DNA of 64,000 bases from Thermus filiformis. Its GTDB lineage: Bacteria > Deinococcota > Deinococci > Deinococcales > Thermaceae. Shown here piece after piece: positions 17,389-26,320 of the stretch; position 1 is the stretch's first letter, and every line of letters begins with the position of its first letter. A program made the position numbers and the translations under genes. The notes below the pieces were generated by a model. That model was not told the DNA's origin. It was given only the letters and a program-made list of their open reading frames with translations, and ran no database searches. The stretch lies in the NCBI RefSeq assembly GCF_000771745.2, contig NZ_JPSL02000040.1:310001-374000 (forward strand), in the 5' to 3' direction.

Positions 17389-18164
17389 GCCGCACCTCCC
17401 GCCGCGCCCTTGCCCAGATAGGCCTCGATCACCCGCGGGTCCCGCCGCACCTCCTCCGGGGTGCCCTCGGCGATCTTGGCCCCGTACTCCAAGACGGCGA
17501 TCCGGTCGGAAAGGGTCATGACCATCCGCATGTCGTGCTCGATCAGGACCACGGTCAGGCCCAGCTCAGCCCGGAGCCGGAGGATCATGGCCTTGAGCTC
17601 CTCCGTCTCCTGGGGGTTCATCCCCGCCGCGGGCTCGTCCAGGAGGAGGAGGCGGGGCTTCAGGGCCAGGGCCCGGGCGATCTCCAAAAGCCGCTGCTCC
17701 CCATAGGGCAGGTTCTTGGCCAGCTCCCCCGCCCGCTTCTCCAGGCCCAGGTAGGCGAGGAGGGCCATGGCCTCCTCCTTGGCCCTTCGCTCCTCCTTCC
17801 GGGCCAGGGGGGTGCGGAAAAGGGCGTGGAAGTAGGGGACCCGGATGTGGATGTGGTGGCCCACCAGGACGTTTTCCAGCACCGTCATCCCCCCGAAGAG
17901 GCGGATGTTCTGGAAGGTGCGCCCCACCCCCTGGGCCGCCACCTTGTCCGGGGAGAAGCCGGTGACGTCCTTGCCGAAGAGCAGGACCTTTCCCTCGTCC
18001 GGCGCGTAGATGCCCGTGAGCAGGTTGAAGAGGGTGGTCTTGCCCGCCCCGTTGGGGCCGATGATGGAGAAGATCTCCCCTTGGTCCACGCTCAGGGAGA
18101 CGCCGTTCACCGCCACTAGGCCGCCGAAGCGCTTGGTGACGTTTTGGACCTCGAGGGCCCTCAT
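17385..18164 (-). CDS. livG: Branched-chain amino-acid ABC transporter ATPase LivG
   Basis: Encodes 259 residues. Walker A GPNGAGKTT near 38, the LivG-type insertion with HHIHIRVPYFHALFRTP, signature LPYGEQRLLEIARAL, Walker B LLLDEPAAGMN, and H-loop LIEHDM. It pairs with LivF as the ATP-hydrolysing dimer. It overlaps livM by 4 bp, so translation is probably coupled. Confidence 0.95.
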
Positions 18165-19495
18165 GCCTCCTCCTCCTCGGCCAGGTGCCGCTTCTCGGGG
18201 ATCAGCCCCTGGGGCCGGAAGATCATCATCAGGACCAGGATAACGCCGAAGACCAGCCGCTCGTACTTGGCCGGGTCCACCTGGGAGGGCAGGGTGGGGA
18301 AGGCGGTGCGCAGGTACTCGGAGAGGGTCTTCAGCACGTCCAGGTTGAGGATGGTGACCGCCGCCGCGCCCAGGATGGCCCCGGGGATGGAGCCCATCCC
18401 CCCCAGGATGACCATGGCCAGGATGCTGATGGAGGCCAGGAGGGTGAAGGACTCCGGGGAGACGAAGGTGCGCTGGGCGGCGAAGACCACCCCCATCGCC
18501 CCCGAGAAGGCCGCCCCGGTCATGAAGGCCAAAAGCTTGGTGGGCAACAGGGGGATGCCCATGGCCCGGGCCGCGGTCTCGTCCTCCCGGATGGCCACCC
18601 AGGCCCGGCCGAAGCGGGAGTTGGCCAGGTTGACGTTGATGTAGACGATGAGGCCGATCAGGAGGAGGACCAGGAGGTAGAAGAAGAGCTGGTAGTCCGT
18701 GGTCCGGTCCAGCTGGACCCCCAGGCTTCCCATGAGGGCGCGGAACCAGTCTATGGGCGGGCGGACCACCGGGGTGATCCCCTGGGGGCCGTTGGTAATG
18801 TTGATGGGGTGGTCCAGGTTGTTGGCCAAGATCCGCACCACCTCCCCCAGGCCCAGGGTGACGATGGCCAGGTAGTCCCCCCGAAGCCTTAGAGCGGGGA
18901 GGCCGATGAGGAGGCCGGTGAGGGCGGTGGTGACGATGGCCACCGGCATGAAGAGGTAGAAGTACTCCCCGGGCAAGGGGAAGTTCCCCTGGAGGAAGTT
19001 CTTGGCCTGCTCCGAGCCGAAGATGGCCCAGGTGTAGGCCCCCACCGCGAAGAAGGCGGCGTAGCCCAGGTCCAAGAGGCCCGCCATCCCCACCACCACG
19101 TTCAGGCCCAGGGCCATGGCCGCGTAGATGCCCATCTGGATGCCCAGCTCAAAGATGAAGGTGTTGGTGAAGCCGGCCATGGGCACGGCCAGAAGGAGGA
19201 TCGCCCCTCCCAAAAGGACCTGGAAGGCCCGGGGGACGGGGAGGGTGATGGTGGCGGTCAGGACCCCCACCAGGCCGATGAGCCCCAGGGTGTTCCCGCT
19301 TTTCACCAGGCCCAGGGTGAAGGCTAGGGTGAGGAGGGCCAGGGCCAGGCTCCGGCCCCGGGGGGAGAGGGGGGAGAAGGCGGCGAGGGCGAGGACCAAA
19401 AGGCCGAAGAAGGCCGAGGCCACGCCTGGGAAGGCCGCGCTCAGGAGGAGGGCGGCCAGGCTAAGGAGGTGGATCAAGGGGGCTGGCACCTTCAT
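18161..19495 (-). CDS. livM: Branched-chain amino-acid ABC transporter permease LivM
   Basis: Encodes 444 residues, longer than minimal LivM because about 110 N-terminal residues form extra hydrophobic segments before the core (LGLNVVVGMAGLLDLGYAAFFAVGAY). The core has the LivM motif RFGRAWVAIREDETAARAMG with its EAA-like loop. It forms the channel with LivH. Overlaps with livH and livG by 4 bp show one operon. Confidence 0.93.
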   Translation of the reverse strand: MKVPAPLIHLLSLAALLLSAAFPGVASAFFGLLVLALAAFSPLSPRGRSLALALLTLAFTLGLVKSGNTLGLIGLVGVLTATITLPVPRAFQVLLGGAILLLAVPMAGFTNTFIFELGIQMGIYAAMALGLNVVVGMAGLLDLGYAAFFAVGAYTWAIFGSEQAKNFLQGNFPLPGEYFYLFMPVAIVTTALTGLLIGLPALRLRGDYLAIVTLGLGEVVRILANNLDHPINITNGPQGITPVVRPPIDWFRALMGSLGVQLDRTTDYQLFFYLLVLLLIGLIVYINVNLANSRFGRAWVAIREDETAARAMGIPLLPTKLLAFMTGAAFSGAMGVVFAAQRTFVSPESFTLLASISILAMVILGGMGSIPGAILGAAAVTILNLDVLKTLSEYLRTAFPTLPSQVDPAKYERLVFGVILVLMMIFRPQGLIPEKRHLAEEEEA

Positions 19496-20454
19496 ACCTT
19501 CTCCCTCACGATCTGGCCCAGGAGGCCCTGGGGCCGGAAGAGCAGGATGAAGATGAGAATGAGGAAGGCCACCACGTCCTTGTACTCCGTCCCGAAGTTG
19601 TTGTTGGTGAGAAGGGGCAGGTAGGTGCCGAAGAAGTTCTCCAGCTGGCCCAGGACGAGGCCGCCCAGCATGGCCCCGGGGAGGTTGCCGATCCCCCCGA
19701 GGACGGCGGCGGTGAAGGCCTTGATGCCGGGTAGGAAGCCCACGTAGGGGGTTACGGTGGTGTACTGGAGGGCGAAAAGGACCCCCGCCACCCCGCCTAA
19801 TGAGCCCCCGATGAGGAAGGTGCGGGAGATGATCCGGTCGGGGTCAATCCCCATGAGGCTCGAGGTGGGGATGTCCTGGGCCACCGCCCGGATGGCCATG
19901 CCCAGCTTGGTCCGGTTCACCAGGTAGGTGAGGCCCCAGAGCATCACCACGGAGACCAGGATCAGGATCACGCTCTTGGTCTGTATAAAGATCCCGAAGA
20001 GCTCAAAGGACCCCTCCAGGTCCTCCACGGTGCGCATCCGGAGGAAGAACTCGTTGTGCCAGAGGCCTTCGATGAGGCGCACCAGGTCCTGGAGGATGAA
20101 GGAGACCCCGATGGCGGTGACCAGGGGCACCAGCCGGTTGGTCGTCCCCCGCTTGCGCAAGGGGCGGTAGGCGAAGCGCTCCACCAGGACCGCCGTCCCC
20201 CCCGCGATGAGCCCGCCCAGGACCAGGGCGAGGAGGAGGAGCAAGAACCCGTTCGGGACCGCCGGGGCCAGGTAGCGGAAGACCTCCACCCCCACCACGG
20301 CCCCGATCATGAAGATCTCCGAGTGGGCGAAGTTGATGAGCTCCAGGACGCCGTAGACCATGGTGTACCCCAGGGCCACCATGGCGTAGACGAAGCCCAG
20401 GAGGAAGCCGTCAAAGATCACCTGGGGAAGGATGGACAGAATCTGTTCCAGCAC
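19492..20454 (-). CDS. livH: Branched-chain amino-acid ABC transporter permease LivH
   Basis: Encodes 320 residues from a GTG start. About eight hydrophobic helices, with FDGFLLGFVYAMVALGYTMVYGVLELINFAHSE at the N terminus and GMAIRAVAQDIPTSSLMGID as the coupling loop. It partners LivM. It starts 69 bp downstream of livJ, and that gap holds a strong hairpin that may lower expression relative to the binding protein. Confidence 0.94.
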   Translation of the reverse strand: MLEQILSILPQVIFDGFLLGFVYAMVALGYTMVYGVLELINFAHSEIFMIGAVVGVEVFRYLAPAVPNGFLLLLLALVLGGLIAGGTAVLVERFAYRPLRKRGTTNRLVPLVTAIGVSFILQDLVRLIEGLWHNEFFLRMRTVEDLEGSFELFGIFIQTKSVILILVSVVMLWGLTYLVNRTKLGMAIRAVAQDIPTSSLMGIDPDRIISRTFLIGGSLGGVAGVLFALQYTTVTPYVGFLPGIKAFTAAVLGGIGNLPGAMLGGLVLGQLENFFGTYLPLLTNNNFGTEYKDVVAFLILIFILLFRPQGLLGQIVREKV

Positions 20455-20475
20455 TTGGCCTCCCTTCTTCCGGAC

Positions 20476-20505
20476 GATGCGGGGTGGCCCGCGCCACCCC
20501 GCATC
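20476..20505 (-). promoter_or_regulatory. Strong hairpin between livJ and livH
   Basis: A perfect 12-bp stem, GATGCGGGGTGG (20476-20487) with CCACCCCGCATC (20494-20505), and a six-nt loop that can close one more pair. There is no T run. It probably protects the abundant binding-protein mRNA or partly attenuates read-through into livHMGF. Confidence 0.65.
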
Positions 20506-20523
20506 GGAAGGGTCAGGGCTCCC

Positions 20524-21687
20524 TTAGGGGGCCGCCACCTCGATGACCCGGATGAGCTTGTTGTCCGCCCAGTTGCCGGTGCCCGCCACCTGCATGACGA
20601 AGTACTTGGCCTTCTTGATGTCGCCCTTGGCGTTGAACTCAATGGTGCCGGTCAGGCCCTCGAGCTTGGTCTTGGCCACCTCGGCGGTCACCTGGTCCCG
20701 GGTGGGCTTCCTGCCCCCGTTCGCCTTGATGGCGTTCTCGATGGCGGCGATGATCACGTTGGCCGAGTCGTAGGCGTAGATGGCGAAGCCCTCCATGTCC
20801 TTGCCGTACTTCTGCTTGAAGCGCTGGGCCACCGCCTTGGCCTTGGGGAAGGCGGAGACGGGGCCGGCCACCGTGGTGTAGAAGGTGCCCTTGGCGGCCT
20901 GGGAGCCCGCCAGGCGCTCAAACTCGCTGGAGTCCAGCCCGTCGCCGCCCATCAGCCGGGTCTTCAGGCCGCGCTCGCGGAGCTGCTTCACGAAGGGGCC
21001 GATCTGGCTGTAGATGCCCCCGAAGTAGATGAGCTCGGGGGTGGGCCGGGCGCTGCGGATCTGGTTGATGAGGGGGACGAAGTTGGAGGTCTCCTCCGTG
21101 CCCACGAAGGCCACCGCCTTGCCGCCCAGGGCCTCAAACCGCTTCTTGAACTCCTCGGCCAGCCCCTGGCCGTAGGCGGTCTTGTCGTGGATGACGAAGA
21201 CGTTCCGCACCCGGAGGTTGTTGAAGGCGTACTCCGCCCCCGCGGGCCCCTGGACGTCGTCCCGGCCGCAGATGCGGAAGACGTTCTTCAGCCCCCGCTC
21301 CGTGACCCGGGGGTTGGTGTTGGCGGGGGAGACCATGACCAGGTTGACCCGGGCGTAGACCTCGCTGGAGGGGATGGCCACGCCGGAGTTCAGGTGGCCC
21401 ACCACGCCCAGGATGTCGGGGTCGTTGATGATGCGGTTGGCGTTGCCCACCCCGATGTCCGGGTTGGCCTGGTCGTCGTAGGGGGCGAGCTGGAGGTCAA
21501 AGCCCAGCTGCCGGAACCGGGCCTTGGCCTCCTCAATGGCCAGCTCCGCCCCCAGCTTGATCTGCTCGCCGAGCGCCGCCTGGGGCCCCGAGAGGGGGGA
21601 CTGGGTGGCGATCTTGATCACGTTCGCCTGGCCCAGGGCCATCCCCAGGGCGGCCACACCTGCTACCAGAACGCCGAGTTTCCTCAT
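20524..21687 (-). CDS. livJ: Branched-chain amino-acid binding protein (LivJ-like)
   Basis: Encodes 387 residues. The signal peptide (MRKLGVLVAGVAALGMALGQ) precedes a type I periplasmic-binding fold: IKIATQSPLSGPQAALGEQIKLGAELA, VVGHLNSGVAIPSSEVY, VFVIHDKTAYGQGLAEEFK. I use the ATG at 21687 because it begins the signal peptide and has an AAAGGAGGT Shine-Dalgarno. It is first in the liv operon. The amino-acid preference cannot be deduced. Confidence 0.94.
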   Translation of the reverse strand: MRKLGVLVAGVAALGMALGQANVIKIATQSPLSGPQAALGEQIKLGAELAIEEAKARFRQLGFDLQLAPYDDQANPDIGVGNANRIINDPDILGVVGHLNSGVAIPSSEVYARVNLVMVSPANTNPRVTERGLKNVFRICGRDDVQGPAGAEYAFNNLRVRNVFVIHDKTAYGQGLAEEFKKRFEALGGKAVAFVGTEETSNFVPLINQIRSARPTPELIYFGGIYSQIGPFVKQLRERGLKTRLMGGDGLDSSEFERLAGSQAAKGTFYTTVAGPVSAFPKAKAVAQRFKQKYGKDMEGFAIYAYDSANVIIAAIENAIKANGGRKPTRDQVTAEVAKTKLEGLTGTIEFNAKGDIKKAKYFVMQVAGTGNWADNKLIRVIEVAAP

Positions 21688-21720
21688 ATCTACCTCCTTT
21701 AGCACCAACGTTGCGGCCCC

Positions 21721-21751
21721 ATTCTAAGGGTAGGGGGGGGCGGTTTGTCAA
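21721..21751 (-). promoter_or_regulatory. liv operon promoter
   Basis: TTGACA (21751-21746) and TAGAAT (21726-21721) on the minus strand are close to consensus, with a 19-nt spacer that includes a G run. The leader is about 30 nt, with AAAGGAGGT before livJ. Confidence 0.6.
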
Positions 21752-21819
21752 TGCCCCCCCTTGTGGGGTTTATGCAGCCCGAGCCCTTTCCCGCGCCAAA
21801 GGCAAAGGGGGCCCCTGCA

Positions 21820-23160
21820 TTAGTAGGTGGCCAGGTACCGGTCCAGCTCCCACTGGTGGACCGTGACCCGGTACTCGTCCCACTCCATCTGCTTGGCCTG
21901 GACGAAGTGGGTGTAGACGTGCTCGCCCAGGGCCTCCTGGATCACCCTGTCCTTGCGCAGGGCCTCGAGGGCCTCCCTCAGGGTCCCCGGGAGTTCCCGG
22001 ATCTTGTGCTTGCGCCGCTCCCGCACGCTCATCTGGTAGATGTTGCGCTGGATGGGCGGGGGTGGGAGAAGGCCCTTCTCAATCCCGTCCAGGCCGGCGG
22101 CCAGCATCACCGCCAGGGCCAGGTAGGGGTTGGCGGAGGGGTCGGGCATGCGGAGCTCGGCCCGGGTGCCCACGCCCCGGCGGGCGGGGATGCGGATCAT
22201 GGCGGAGCGGTTGGAGGCGCTCCAGGCGATGTTGGTGGGGGCCTCGTACCCGGGGGTGAGGCGCTTGTAGGAGTTCACCAGGGGGTTGGTGATGGCCACC
22301 ATCCCGTCCGCGTGCTCCAGAAGCCCGGCGATGAAGTGGAGGGCGGTCTGGGAGAGCTGGTAGGGGGCCTGGGGGTCAAAGAAGGCGTTCTGGCCGCCCT
22401 TGAAGAGGGAGAGGTGGGTGTGCATCCCGCTCCCGTTGATGCCGGCGATGGGCTTGGGGAGGAAGGTGGCGTGGAGGCCGTGGTTCAGGGCCACCCGCTT
22501 CACCACCCACTTGAAGGTGGCGATGCTGTCCGCGGTCTTGACCGCCTCCGCGTACTTGAAGTCTATCTCGTGCTGGCCCGGGGCCACCTCGTGGTGGGAG
22601 GCCTCGATCTCAAACCCCATGGCCACCAGGGCGTTCACCATGTCGCGGCGGGCCTCCTCCCCCTTGTCCAGGGGGGCGAGGTCAAAGTAGCCGGCCTTGT
22701 CGTGGGTTTCCACGGTGGGCAGGCCCTCGGGGGTCCTCAGGAAGAGGAAGAACTCCGGCTCGGGGCCCGCGTACATGTCGTCAAACCCCAGCTTCTTGAG
22801 CCGCTCCACCTGGCGCTTTAGGACGTAGCGGGGGTCCCCCTCAAAGGGCCGGCCGTCGGGGTAGGCCACGTCGCAGATAAGCCGGGCCACCCGGCCTCGC
22901 GTGGGGTCCTCCACCAGGTCGGGCAGGACGACGAAGGTGTCGTAGTCGGGCCGGAGGAGCATGTCCGACTCCTCTATGCGGGTGAAGCCCTCGATGGAGG
23001 AGCCGTCAAACATGATCTCCCCGTCCAGGGCCTTCTCAAACTGGGACTCGGGGACCTCCACGTTCTTCACCACGCCCAGGATGTCGGTGATCTGGAGGCG
23101 CAAAAACTTGACGTTCGCCGCCTTGAGCTCCTTTAAAATCTCGGCCTTCGTGTATCCCAT
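21820..23160 (-). CDS. glnA: Glutamine synthetase type I (GlnA)
   Basis: Encodes 446 residues, the GSI-alpha length. Motifs: FDGSSIEGF (52-60), PEPEFFLF near 134, [15 protein letters not shown] near 210, and [12 protein letters not shown] and [10 protein letters not shown] near 325-345. The adenylylation-site region of the beta type is missing, so feedback inhibition is the more likely control. It makes glutamine from glutamate, ammonia and ATP. It stands alone, with a good promoter and an operator-like palindrome upstream. Confidence 0.96.
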   Translation of the reverse strand: MGYTKAEILKELKAANVKFLRLQITDILGVVKNVEVPESQFEKALDGEIMFDGSSIEGFTRIEESDMLLRPDYDTFVVLPDLVEDPTRGRVARLICDVAYPDGRPFEGDPRYVLKRQVERLKKLGFDDMYAGPEPEFFLFLRTPEGLPTVETHDKAGYFDLAPLDKGEEARRDMVNALVAMGFEIEASHHEVAPGQHEIDFKYAEAVKTADSIATFKWVVKRVALNHGLHATFLPKPIAGINGSGMHTHLSLFKGGQNAFFDPQAPYQLSQTALHFIAGLLEHADGMVAITNPLVNSYKRLTPGYEAPTNIAWSASNRSAMIRIPARRGVGTRAELRMPDPSANPYLALAVMLAAGLDGIEKGLLPPPPIQRNIYQMSVRERRKHKIRELPGTLREALEALRKDRVIQEALGEHVYTHFVQAKQMEWDEYRVTVHQWELDRYLATY

Positions 23161-23211
23161 CTTCTCCTCCTTCTGGCCGGGAAGGGCCTCTTTGCCCCCG
23201 GCTTGTGGTCA

Positions 23212-23248
23212 AGCGTACCGCCATTTCCTGCCAAATGTCAAGCTTGAC
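23212..23248 (-). promoter_or_regulatory. glnA promoter with overlapping palindrome
   Basis: TTGACA (23241-23236), an 18-nt spacer and TACGCT (23217-23212) form a good promoter on the minus strand. The perfect 12-bp palindrome GTCAAGCTTGAC (23237-23248) covers the -35. A repressor binding there would block glnA. It does not match the GlnR TGTNA-N7-TNACA box. Confidence 0.55.
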
Positions 23249-23359
23249 TTGGTCGGGTGACCACTTTTGCCTGAACGTTTTGACAAAACCAGTAGGTGCA
23301 TATCCTCTCCTGACCCTGGCTTGACGGGAAGGGGGTATAGTGTTCCGAGGAGGGTAGCC

Positions 23360-25018
23360 ATGTTGAAGCGTCGGGAGGTTTTAAAGGCGGGTTTGGCGGC
23401 AAGCCTGGGGCTTGCGGGGTTTTCCCGGGCGCAGGGGGCCTTTACCCTGACCCTGGTCCACACCAACGACACCCACGCCCACCTCGAGCCCATGGAGCTC
23501 ACCCTTTCGGGCAAGAAGACCCCGGTGGGCGGGGTGGCCCAGCGCATCGCCCTCTTTGACCGGCTCCGGGTCCGGGCCAAGAACCCCCTCTTCCTGGACG
23601 CGGGGGACGTCTTCCAGGGCACCTTGTACTTCAACCAGTACCGGGGCCTGGCGGACCGCTACTTCATGCACCGGGCCCTTTACCGGGTGATGGCCCTGGG
23701 CAACCACGAGTTTGACCTGGGGCCCGCTCCCTTGGCGGAGTTTCTCAAGGGGGCCCGCTTCAAGGTGGTCTCGGCCAACACCGACGTCTCCCGCGAGCCT
23801 GCCTTGAAGGGCCTGGTGGCCCCCTACGCGGTCCTCTGGGTGGGGGGCGAGCGGGTGGGCGTGGTGGGCCTCACCACCCCGGACACCAAGGAGATCGCCA
23901 ACCCCGGCCCCACAGTGGCCTTCCTGGACCCATACGAGAGCGCCCAGAAGGCGGTGTACGAGCTCCTCGCCCGGGGGGTGAACAAGATCCTCGTCCTCTC
24001 CCACCTGGGCTACGGAGAGGACCTGAAGCTGGCCCGGAGGCTCGTGGGGGCGCAGGTGATCGTGGGCGGCCACTCCCACACCCTCCTCGGGAGCTTCCCC
24101 CACAAGGAGCTCTCTCCTCTGGGCCCCTACCCCACGGTGGTGAAGAACCCCGAGGGGAAGGACGTCTTGGTGGTCCAGGCCTGGGAGTGGGGGAAGGTGG
24201 TGGGGGTGCTGGAGGTCCAGTTCGGCCCCACGGGGGAGCTCCTCGCCTACAAGGGGGACGCCCTCCTCATGACCCCTGAGGTGGCCCCCGAGGACGCCCT
24301 GGCCAAGGAGGCCCTGAAGGCCTTCGCCCTGCCCGTCCAGGCCCTCTTCCAGCAGGTGATCGCCCGGGCTAAGGTGGACCTGGTGGGAGAGAGGGCCATT
24401 GTGCGCAGGCGGGAGAGCAACCTGGGCAACCTCATCGCCGACGGGATGGTCTGGAAGACCCGGGGGGCGGGGGTCCAGATCGCCCTGCAAAACGGCGGCG
24501 GCATCCGGGCCAGCATCCCCGCCGGCCCCATCACCGTGGGGAAGGTTTACGAGGTCCTGCCCTTTGGGAACACCCTGGTGGTCATGGACCTCAAGGGGCG
24601 GGAGATCCTGGCCGCTTTGGAGAACGGGGTTTCCCAGTGGGAGGCCCAGGCGGGCCGGTTCCTGCAGGTCTCGGGCCTCCGCTACGCCTTTGACCTGGCC
24701 CGTCCGGCGGGGAGCCGGGTGGTGCGGGTGGAGGTGAAGACGGAGAAGGGGTTTGTGCCCTTGGACCTCGAGGCCACCTACCGGGTGGTGGTGAACAACT
24801 TCATCGCCGCGGGCGGGGACGGGTTTGAGGTGCTGAAGAACGCCCAGGGCTACCGGGTGGACACCGGCTTCTCCGACGCGGAGAGCTTCATGGACTACCT
24901 CAAGGCCCTGGGGGAGGTGGAGGCCGGGCTCGAGGGCCGGATAGAGGTCCTGAACGAGCCCAAGACGGAGCGCCCCGCCTACTGGGCCTACCGAGTGCCG
25001 GGGCCCGTGGGGGTGTAG
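23360..25018 (+). CDS. Secreted 5'-nucleotidase / metallophosphatase family protein
   Basis: Encodes 552 residues. The N terminus has a twin-arginine-like motif (KRREVLKAG) before a hydrophobic stretch ending FSRA. The calcineurin-like domain has TLVHTNDTHAHLEP, FLDAGDVFQGT, ALGNHEFDLG and VGGHSHTLLG, giving the metal ligands. The C-terminal UshA-type domain has ESNLGNLIADGM and QNGGGIRASI. It probably dephosphorylates nucleotides outside the membrane for phosphate or nucleoside scavenging. The ATG at 23360 is chosen because it begins the export signal and follows GAGGAGGG. Confidence 0.9.
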   Translation: MLKRREVLKAGLAASLGLAGFSRAQGAFTLTLVHTNDTHAHLEPMELTLSGKKTPVGGVAQRIALFDRLRVRAKNPLFLDAGDVFQGTLYFNQYRGLADRYFMHRALYRVMALGNHEFDLGPAPLAEFLKGARFKVVSANTDVSREPALKGLVAPYAVLWVGGERVGVVGLTTPDTKEIANPGPTVAFLDPYESAQKAVYELLARGVNKILVLSHLGYGEDLKLARRLVGAQVIVGGHSHTLLGSFPHKELSPLGPYPTVVKNPEGKDVLVVQAWEWGKVVGVLEVQFGPTGELLAYKGDALLMTPEVAPEDALAKEALKAFALPVQALFQQVIARAKVDLVGERAIVRRRESNLGNLIADGMVWKTRGAGVQIALQNGGGIRASIPAGPITVGKVYEVLPFGNTLVVMDLKGREILAALENGVSQWEAQAGRFLQVSGLRYAFDLARPAGSRVVRVEVKTEKGFVPLDLEATYRVVVNNFIAAGGDGFEVLKNAQGYRVDTGFSDAESFMDYLKALGEVEAGLEGRIEVLNEPKTERPAYWAYRVPGPVGV

Positions 25019-25030
25019 CCGGAAAGAATG

Positions 25031-25068
25031 CCCCCGGGGAGGCCTCCCCGGGGGTCTTTTTCTTTTTG
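25031..25068 (+). terminator. Rho-independent terminator after the 5'-nucleotidase gene
   Basis: A perfect 24-bp palindrome (25031-25054, CCCCCGGGGAGG and its complement) is followed by TCTTTTTCTTTTT. This is the clearest intrinsic terminator in the window. Confidence 0.92.
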
Positions 25069-25103
25069 GCGCCTTCGCCGTGGAGGAAACCAGAGCAGGG
25101 TGC

Positions 25104-25547
25104 TTAGCGGGCCGGGGTGAGGACGAGGACCGGGTCCCCCACCCGCACCCAGCCCCCCTCCACCACCCGGGCGTAGACCCCCCGGCCCCCATAGAGGAGC
25201 TTGGGCAGGCGGAGGTCAAACTGGGAGAGGCTCTTGCAGACGGTGCAGACCTGGGCGAGCTCCAATAGCGCCTCCCCCACCCTAAGCCGGGCCCCCGGGG
25301 GAAGCTCGTGCGGGTCCAGGTCCAAAAGGAGGTTCTCCCCCAGAGCCCCGAAGGGGAGGGCGATCCCCGCCCGCCGGGCCTTCTCGTAGGCGGGAAGGCC
25401 GGCCACCAGGACCGCCCGGTCCGGGTCCCGCCCCGCGTGCCGGTCCCCCCGGGCTCCGAAGCCGGCCACCAGCTCCAAAGCCTCCACCCGGGGCTTGGGA
25501 AGCCCCTCGCCCAGGCCCAGGTGCAGGGAGAGGACGCGCCCTTTCAC
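25104..25547 (-). CDS. MOSC-domain protein
   Basis: Encodes 147 residues. Standalone MOSC domains are predicted to carry sulfur for molybdenum-cofactor or related metal-sulfur chemistry. The conserved GARGDRHAG, GALGENLLLD and the likely catalytic Cys in QVCTVCKSL are present. It overlaps the upstream cytochrome gene by 4 bp and lies in an operon with a molybdenum sulfite oxidase, which fits a role in Moco handling. Confidence 0.85.
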   Translation of the reverse strand: MKGRVLSLHLGLGEGLPKPRVEALELVAGFGARGDRHAGRDPDRAVLVAGLPAYEKARRAGIALPFGALGENLLLDLDPHELPPGARLRVGEALLELAQVCTVCKSLSQFDLRLPKLLYGGRGVYARVVEGGWVRVGDPVLVLTPAR

Positions 25548-26263
25548 GGCAACCTCAGGGCTTGCCTCCTCCTCAGGACCTCCTCCGGGGCGAGGGGGGT
25601 CTTCCGGGCCTCCGCCACCTCTTCCGGGGTGTAGGGTCGGAAGCCCTGGGGGGCGCCCCAGGCGGCCAGGTGGTTGAGGAGGAGGGCCAGGTCCTCGTCG
25701 GAAAGCCAGGCGAAGCCCGGCATGACCCCGTTGTACGCCTGCCCCCCCACCTGGATGGGCCCCTGGAGGCCGTAGAGGACGGCGAGGAGGAGGTAGGTCC
25801 GCCCGCCTTCCGCCCGGAGGAGGCTTTCCACATGCCCCTTAAGCGGGGGGAAGGCGGGGGGGTTTCCCTCCCCTTGGGGGCCGTGGCAGCCCTGGCAGTT
25901 GGCGTAGACCTCCTTCCCCGTCCTCGGAGCCAGGGCCTGGGGGGCGGGCTCGGGAGGGGGATTGGGGCCCAGGTAGAGGGCGAGGTAGTCCAGGATGGCC
26001 GCCTCTTCCTCAGGGGTGATCTGAAGGCCGAAGGAACGCATCAGGCGAAGGACCTCGTGCCAGCGCTCCCGGCTCAGCCGCTCCCGGGCGACCAGCTCGA
26101 GGCCGTGGCAGGCCTGGCAGTGGGCCAGGACCAGCTCCTTGCCGGGTCCCGGGGGCAGGGGGTCCTGCTGGGCCCGGGTGAGGAGGAACCCCCAAAGGGC
26201 CAGGAGGCCCAGGAGAAGGGGCCAAAGGAGAGTGGGCGTGCTTCGCGTCATGGCTTTGAGCAT
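25544..26263 (-). CDS. Di-haem cytochrome c
   Basis: Encodes 239 residues with an N-terminal hydrophobic signal/anchor (LLWPLLLGLLALWGFLLT) and two haem c motifs, CQACH near 49 and CQGCH near 129. Each is in its own small cytochrome domain. The second has a plausible Met ligand in NGVMPGF. Lying directly downstream of a haem-less sulfite oxidase, it is the probable electron acceptor. The ATG at 26263 or one at 26251 could be used. Confidence 0.85.
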   Translation of the reverse strand: MLKAMTRSTPTLLWPLLLGLLALWGFLLTRAQQDPLPPGPGKELVLAHCQACHGLELVARERLSRERWHEVLRLMRSFGLQITPEEEAAILDYLALYLGPNPPPEPAPQALAPRTGKEVYANCQGCHGPQGEGNPPAFPPLKGHVESLLRAEGGRTYLLLAVLYGLQGPIQVGGQAYNGVMPGFAWLSDEDLALLLNHLAAWGAPQGFRPYTPEEVAEARKTPLAPEEVLRRRQALRLP

Positions 26264-26320
26264 AAGAGGAGCGCCCCCCGGGCACCTTGGCCTGGCCCAC
26301 GGTGGGGCGCCTCCGGGGCC

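Noticed and set aside
21752-21819. Intrinsic terminator after glnA
   Set aside because: Only a 4-bp CCCC-acaa-GGGG stem without a T run is visible, so I did not call it.
23161-23359. Glutamine riboswitch or T-box before glnA
   Set aside because: The predicted leader is only about 45 nt and shows no conserved riboswitch core.
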